Part shown: positions 61,069 through 64,000 of the stretch, in pieces
Numbering within the stretch: position 1 is the first letter of the stretch
Layout of the letters: every line of letters begins with the position of its first letter
NCBI RefSeq assembly: GCF_019711315.1
Contig: NZ_CP081294.1
Coordinates: 2,768,200-2,832,199 of the forward strand
DNA: 64,000 nucleotides
DNA from: Qipengyuania gelatinilytica
Lineage (GTDB): Bacteria; Pseudomonadota; Alphaproteobacteria; Sphingomonadales; Sphingomonadaceae
Direction: 5' to 3'
Notes under the pieces: model-generated
The model's input: the letters and a program-made list of their open reading frames with translations, nothing else
Told to the model about the DNA's origin: nothing
Database searches by the model: none
Position numbers and translations under genes: made by a program

Positions 61069-62424
61069 TCAGAAATCGACCTGCGCGCGAACACCGAAGG
61101 CATCGACGCCGTAATCGGTTTCGCCGGTGGAGGTCGGCAGGACCGCATCTTCGTAGTCCATGCGGCCATAGTTCACGCTGAAGAGCGTGTTCGAGGCCGG
61201 CTTCCAGATCAGCGAGGCCTGGTAGCCGTGCTGCACGCCGCCGATGATGCCGACATCGTTGAGGTCGAGGTGGTCGTAGCGCAGGTTGACCTGCACCGAA
61301 CCGATTCCTCCGGCACCCAGCGGATTTTCCGGCTTCACGCGGTCGAACTTGCCGCCCTTGTAACCGCGCGTATCGCCCTTGGTCAGGAAGTAACCGGCTT
61401 CGACATAGCCGCCGAAGAAGGTCGGGTCTTCCATTGCCAGCGGCATGTCGACATTTTGCAAGTAGCCTTCGGCCGCTGCGTGGAACGGTCCCGAAATCAC
61501 GGCTGCTTCGATGCCTGCACCGAATTCGCTGTCGGCATCGAGGTTGCCGGTGTTCACGAAACGGGTCGAGGTGAAGTGGACGAACGGACGCTGGCGATAG
61601 CGAACGGTCGCATCGTCTTCGCCGAGGTCATTGTAGTGCAGCGAGCCACCGAAGTGCAGCTGGGTATCGCCCATCTTCGGCATGACGACCAGGCGGCCGT
61701 CGAAGCTACGGTTGTCGGTGTCCGTGTCGTCGAAATTGTCGGTGAAGACGCCCGCCTGCGCGAGGACGATGCCACTGTTAAAGCTCACCGACGCACCGAT
61801 CCGGCGCTCGAAGCCAAAGGCATCGGTAAAGGCAGCGCGCTCGATGAAGCTGGTGTGCAGCGAGCTGGTCAGTTCTTCCAGCGACTGGAAGTTGTTCTGG
61901 TGACCGATAGCGATTTCGGCATTGCCGGCATCGTAGGTCAGGATGGCATCGGCTGCTTCGACTTCGTTCCCGGCGAAGTCGAGTTCGAACTTGTAGCCGA
62001 AGCCACCGGGCAGGTCGCCCGATGCGCCCAGGCGGGCGCGGCGCACTTCGTTGCCGAAGCCATCGTCCGCGCCGGTCGATCCAGGGGCGCTGGTCCAGCC
62101 TGCGTCGAACATCAGGCGACCGCGGGGCTTGAAGCTCCAGCCATCCTTCTTTTCCAGTGCAGCTGCCGGAACAGGTTCCGGGGCCGGCTGCGCAGCTGCT
62201 TCGGCATTGGCGGCGATTGCCGTTTCCTGCGCTTCGTTGGCAGCCCTGGTTTCGGCCAGTTCGCCTTCGAGCTGGTCGATGCGCGAAACGAGTGCCTGAA
62301 GCTGGGCGCGCATGGTTGCGAGCTCTTCTTCCGTGGTTGGAGCGGCATCCTGCGCGAAGACGGGGGTGGCGATGGTGCAGCTCATGGCCGCCGCGAGGAC
62401 GGAGAGCCGGAAAGCGGTCTTCAT
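61069..62424 (-). CDS. OprP/OprO-type phosphate-selective porin
   Basis: A 451-aa outer-membrane porin. It has a signal peptide (MKTAFRLSVLAAAMSCTIA, cleavage after VFAQ-like site near residue 24), a short coiled-coil segment (EEELATMRAQLQALVSRIDQ), and a beta-barrel region from about residue 95 with alternating hydrophobic residues, ending in F (AQVDF). Blocks such as RRARLGASGDLPGGFGYKFE and AEIAIGHQNNFQSLEEL resemble phosphate/polyphosphate porins OprP/OprO. It sits between phoR and pstS in the phosphate cluster. Confidence 0.88.
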   Translation of the reverse strand: MKTAFRLSVLAAAMSCTIATPVFAQDAAPTTEEELATMRAQLQALVSRIDQLEGELAETRAANEAQETAIAANAEAAAQPAPEPVPAAALEKKDGWSFKPRGRLMFDAGWTSAPGSTGADDGFGNEVRRARLGASGDLPGGFGYKFELDFAGNEVEAADAILTYDAGNAEIAIGHQNNFQSLEELTSSLHTSFIERAAFTDAFGFERRIGASVSFNSGIVLAQAGVFTDNFDDTDTDNRSFDGRLVVMPKMGDTQLHFGGSLHYNDLGEDDATVRYRQRPFVHFTSTRFVNTGNLDADSEFGAGIEAAVISGPFHAAAEGYLQNVDMPLAMEDPTFFGGYVEAGYFLTKGDTRGYKGGKFDRVKPENPLGAGGIGSVQVNLRYDHLDLNDVGIIGGVQHGYQASLIWKPASNTLFSVNYGRMDYEDAVLPTSTGETDYGVDAFGVRAQVDF

Positions 62425-62465
62425 GTTACGAATCCCTTACAACGTTACGATCCGGCGTCGCCTCT

Positions 62466-62494
62466 ATGACTGCTCTATTACGGGAATGTGACAA
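62466..62494 (-). promoter_or_regulatory. Candidate Pho box upstream of the porin gene
   Basis: On the minus strand three 7-mers, TTGTCAC, CCGTAAT and CAGTCAT, each 11 bp apart (spacers ATTC and AGAG), match PhoB direct repeats well, the last being a near-perfect CTGTCAT. It lies 42 bp before the porin start, in the phoR-porin gap. Confidence 0.65.
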
Positions 62495-62553
62495 GGGGTG
62501 CGCAAGGAGGTTGCGCAAAACGAAGAGCTTGATTTCTCGAATGTAAAATTAAA

Positions 62554-63732
62554 TTACGCGTCGGGCGTAGCTAGCGGGAGCGTCACCTTGATGCGCGTCC
62601 CTTCGCCCAGCGTACTGTCGATCGCGAGTTTTCCGCGATGGCGCTCGACGATGTGCTTCACGATGGCGAGGCCGAGACCGGTGCCGCCCGATGCGCGGCT
62701 GCGGCCAGGGTCGGTGCGATAGAACCGGCGCGTCAGGTGCGGGAGGTGTTCGGGTGCGATCCCGTCACCACGATCCTGCACCGACAGGAGGACGCGTTTT
62801 TCTCCCTGTGGCTGGAGACGGACCGTGACCTGCTTGTCCTCGTCCCCATATTTGAGCCCGTTATCGACGAGATTGCGCACGAGCTGTTCGAGCTGCTGCT
62901 GGTCGCCGTTGATAAGGAACTCGCCATGAGCTTCGATATCGAGCCGCTCAGCGCGATCACCGGCGGCATCGCGGGCCGCACGGTCTACCAGCTTGCCCAG
63001 ATCGATCGACTCGCTCGGAAGGTCGTGCTTTTCCGCCTCGATCCGGGAGAGCGACATCAGGTCGCTGACGAGATCCTGCAGGCGCTTACCTTCGCGCTGG
63101 ATCGTAGCGAGAAACTTGTCCCCCACCTTGGGGTCGAGGTCGTCCACGTCTTCACGAAGCGTTTCGACATATCCGAGGATCGAGGCGAGTGGCGTACGCA
63201 GTTCGTGGCTGGCATTGGCGACGAAATCGGTATGTGCCCTGCTTATGTCCGCCTCGGCAGTCTTGTTCACGAACTCGATGATGGCGAGGCCGTTTTCGAG
63301 CTTCTTGCGGTTGATGCGCCAGATATCCCGTCGCCGGGCAATGCCTCGCACCACGGCAGCGCCATCACGGTCGCTGTCGAGCAAGTCCACCGCTTCGGGC
63401 TGGCGAAGCGCCATCTTCACGTCCTGCCCGAGGATATGCGCGCCAAGGAGGCGTCGCGAGGCGAGATTCGCGATGATGACGCGCCCGCCTTCGGTCACGA
63501 TCACCGGGGTTTCGGAATGCTCGAAGAGATCGCCCATATTATCGCGGGAGATCGCGCCATTACCATTGGTGGGTGTGGGGGGCGGAGGCGTGGCACCTAC
63601 CAGCCAGAGCGACCCGGCCCAGACCAGCAATATGGCTGCTACCGGGACGACCGGGAAGCCGAGCGCAAGCAGCCCGATGGCCGTCGCGATCGCCAGTGCA
63701 AATGCCGACCAGGGAAAATCGCGTTTGCTCAT
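62554..63732 (-). CDS. phoR: Phosphate regulon sensor histidine kinase PhoR
   Basis: A 392-aa kinase with two N-terminal transmembrane segments (about 7-45), a short Pro-rich linker, a PAS-type region (about 65-160, HSETPVIVTEGGRVIIANL), a HisKA domain with His176 in ASHELRTPLASILGY, and an HATPase_c domain (NLVDNGLKYGDEDK, GGTGLGLAIVKHIVERH). It phosphorylates PhoB at low phosphate. First gene of the minus-strand phosphate cluster. Confidence 0.95.
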   Translation of the reverse strand: MSKRDFPWSAFALAIATAIGLLALGFPVVPVAAILLVWAGSLWLVGATPPPPTPTNGNGAISRDNMGDLFEHSETPVIVTEGGRVIIANLASRRLLGAHILGQDVKMALRQPEAVDLLDSDRDGAAVVRGIARRRDIWRINRKKLENGLAIIEFVNKTAEADISRAHTDFVANASHELRTPLASILGYVETLREDVDDLDPKVGDKFLATIQREGKRLQDLVSDLMSLSRIEAEKHDLPSESIDLGKLVDRAARDAAGDRAERLDIEAHGEFLINGDQQQLEQLVRNLVDNGLKYGDEDKQVTVRLQPQGEKRVLLSVQDRGDGIAPEHLPHLTRRFYRTDPGRSRASGGTGLGLAIVKHIVERHRGKLAIDSTLGEGTRIKVTLPLATPDA

Positions 63733-63800
63733 TACGATGCCGCGCTTAGCGAGGCTCTTCTGGGAGCGCTAGTACCCGGTGCATATTGTCATGGAAGAAG

Positions 63801-63875
63801 TGGTGACCCGTACGGGAATCGAACCCGTGTTTCAGCCGTGAAAGGGCCGCGTCCTAACCGCTAGACGAACGGGCC
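63801..63875 (-). tRNA. tRNA-Glu (anticodon TTC), copy 1
   Basis: A 75-nt gene on the minus strand: acceptor GGCCCGT/ACGGGTC, anticodon loop CTTTCAC (TTC), T-loop TTCGAAT and ACCA end. Identical to the copy at 63924-63998. Confidence 0.96.
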
Positions 63876-63923
63876 ACACAATGTGGCGCTTTGCGCGGAT
63901 TGCAGATGCAATAACGCCACCGA

Positions 63924-63998
63924 TGGTGACCCGTACGGGAATCGAACCCGTGTTTCAGCCGTGAAAGGGCCGCGTCCTAACCGCTAGACGAACGGGCC
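63924..63998 (-). tRNA. tRNA-Glu (anticodon TTC), copy 2
   Basis: Identical to copy 1, 48 bp further on the same strand. Two identical tandem genes suggest recent duplication or gene dosage need for glutamate codons. The gene is complete; the window ends 2 nt after its 5' end. Confidence 0.96.
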
Positions 63999-64000
63999 AC

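Noticed and set aside
1-64000. Mobile elements, prophage, CRISPR arrays, plasmid genes
   Set aside because: No transposase, integrase, phage structural or Cas gene was found, and no regularly spaced direct repeats were noticed.

Overview
The window looks like chromosomal DNA of an alphaproteobacterium of the order Sphingomonadales, most likely family Erythrobacteraceae. This is inferred from high-GC coding sequence, a RamB/ScfR-type regulator divergent from a long-form isocitrate lyase, PrsK/PrsR, an ImuA-ImuB-DnaE2 mutasome with GAAC-N7-GAAC LexA boxes, the zapA - 6S RNA - fau order and a PstA with a large N-terminal extension. Coding density is high, with many 4-nt stop/start overlaps. I saw no IS element, prophage, CRISPR array or plasmid gene. 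Most of it is core chromosome.

Layout. 1-5.3 kb: 3' part of recG, a small membrane protein, then a minus-strand operon LMW phosphatase - ABC1 kinase - fructosamine kinase, and tRNA-Pro. 5.4-11.4 kb: thyA and a branched-chain 2-oxoacid dehydrogenase operon (E1alpha - alpha/beta hydrolase - E1beta - E2), a possible 38-aa protein and tRNA-Asp. 11.4-14.5 kb (minus): GPH transporter, DUF2842 protein, fau, 6S RNA, zapA and a small coiled-coil protein. 14.6-22.4 kb: central carbon genes tkt - gap - pgk, a 2OG-Fe(II) oxygenase-like gene, a flavodoxin-fold reductase, class I aldolase and thiE. 22.4-26.8 kb: two cell-wall enzymes (L,D-transpeptidase, M23 peptidase), the efp - hypothetical - suhB operon and tRNA-Leu. 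26.9-34.7 kb: membrane protein, SLC13 transporter, M20 amidohydrolase, then aceA and its probable regulator. 34.8-42.8 kb: PrsK/PrsR two-component pair, SBF-like transporter overlapping a DUF475 protein tail to tail, panB and a Na+-dependent transporter.

43.3-53.1 kb is the most interesting part: an SOS DNA-damage island. A LexA box overlaps the promoter of imuA-imuB, and a second one overlaps the -10 of a likely leaderless operon encoding a radical SAM protein, a DUF4130-UdgX fusion and DnaE2 (the mutasome polymerase). The little-characterised radical SAM/UdgX pair is therefore wired into the translesion-synthesis response, physically between ImuB and DnaE2.

53.1-64 kb: a LysE exporter, an extensin-like protein, then a minus-strand phosphate regulon in the order phoR - porin - pstS - pstC - pstA - pstB - phoU - phoB. 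Two candidate Pho boxes, each three 7-mers at exact 11-bp spacing, precede the porin and pstS. The window ends with two identical tandem tRNA-Glu genes.
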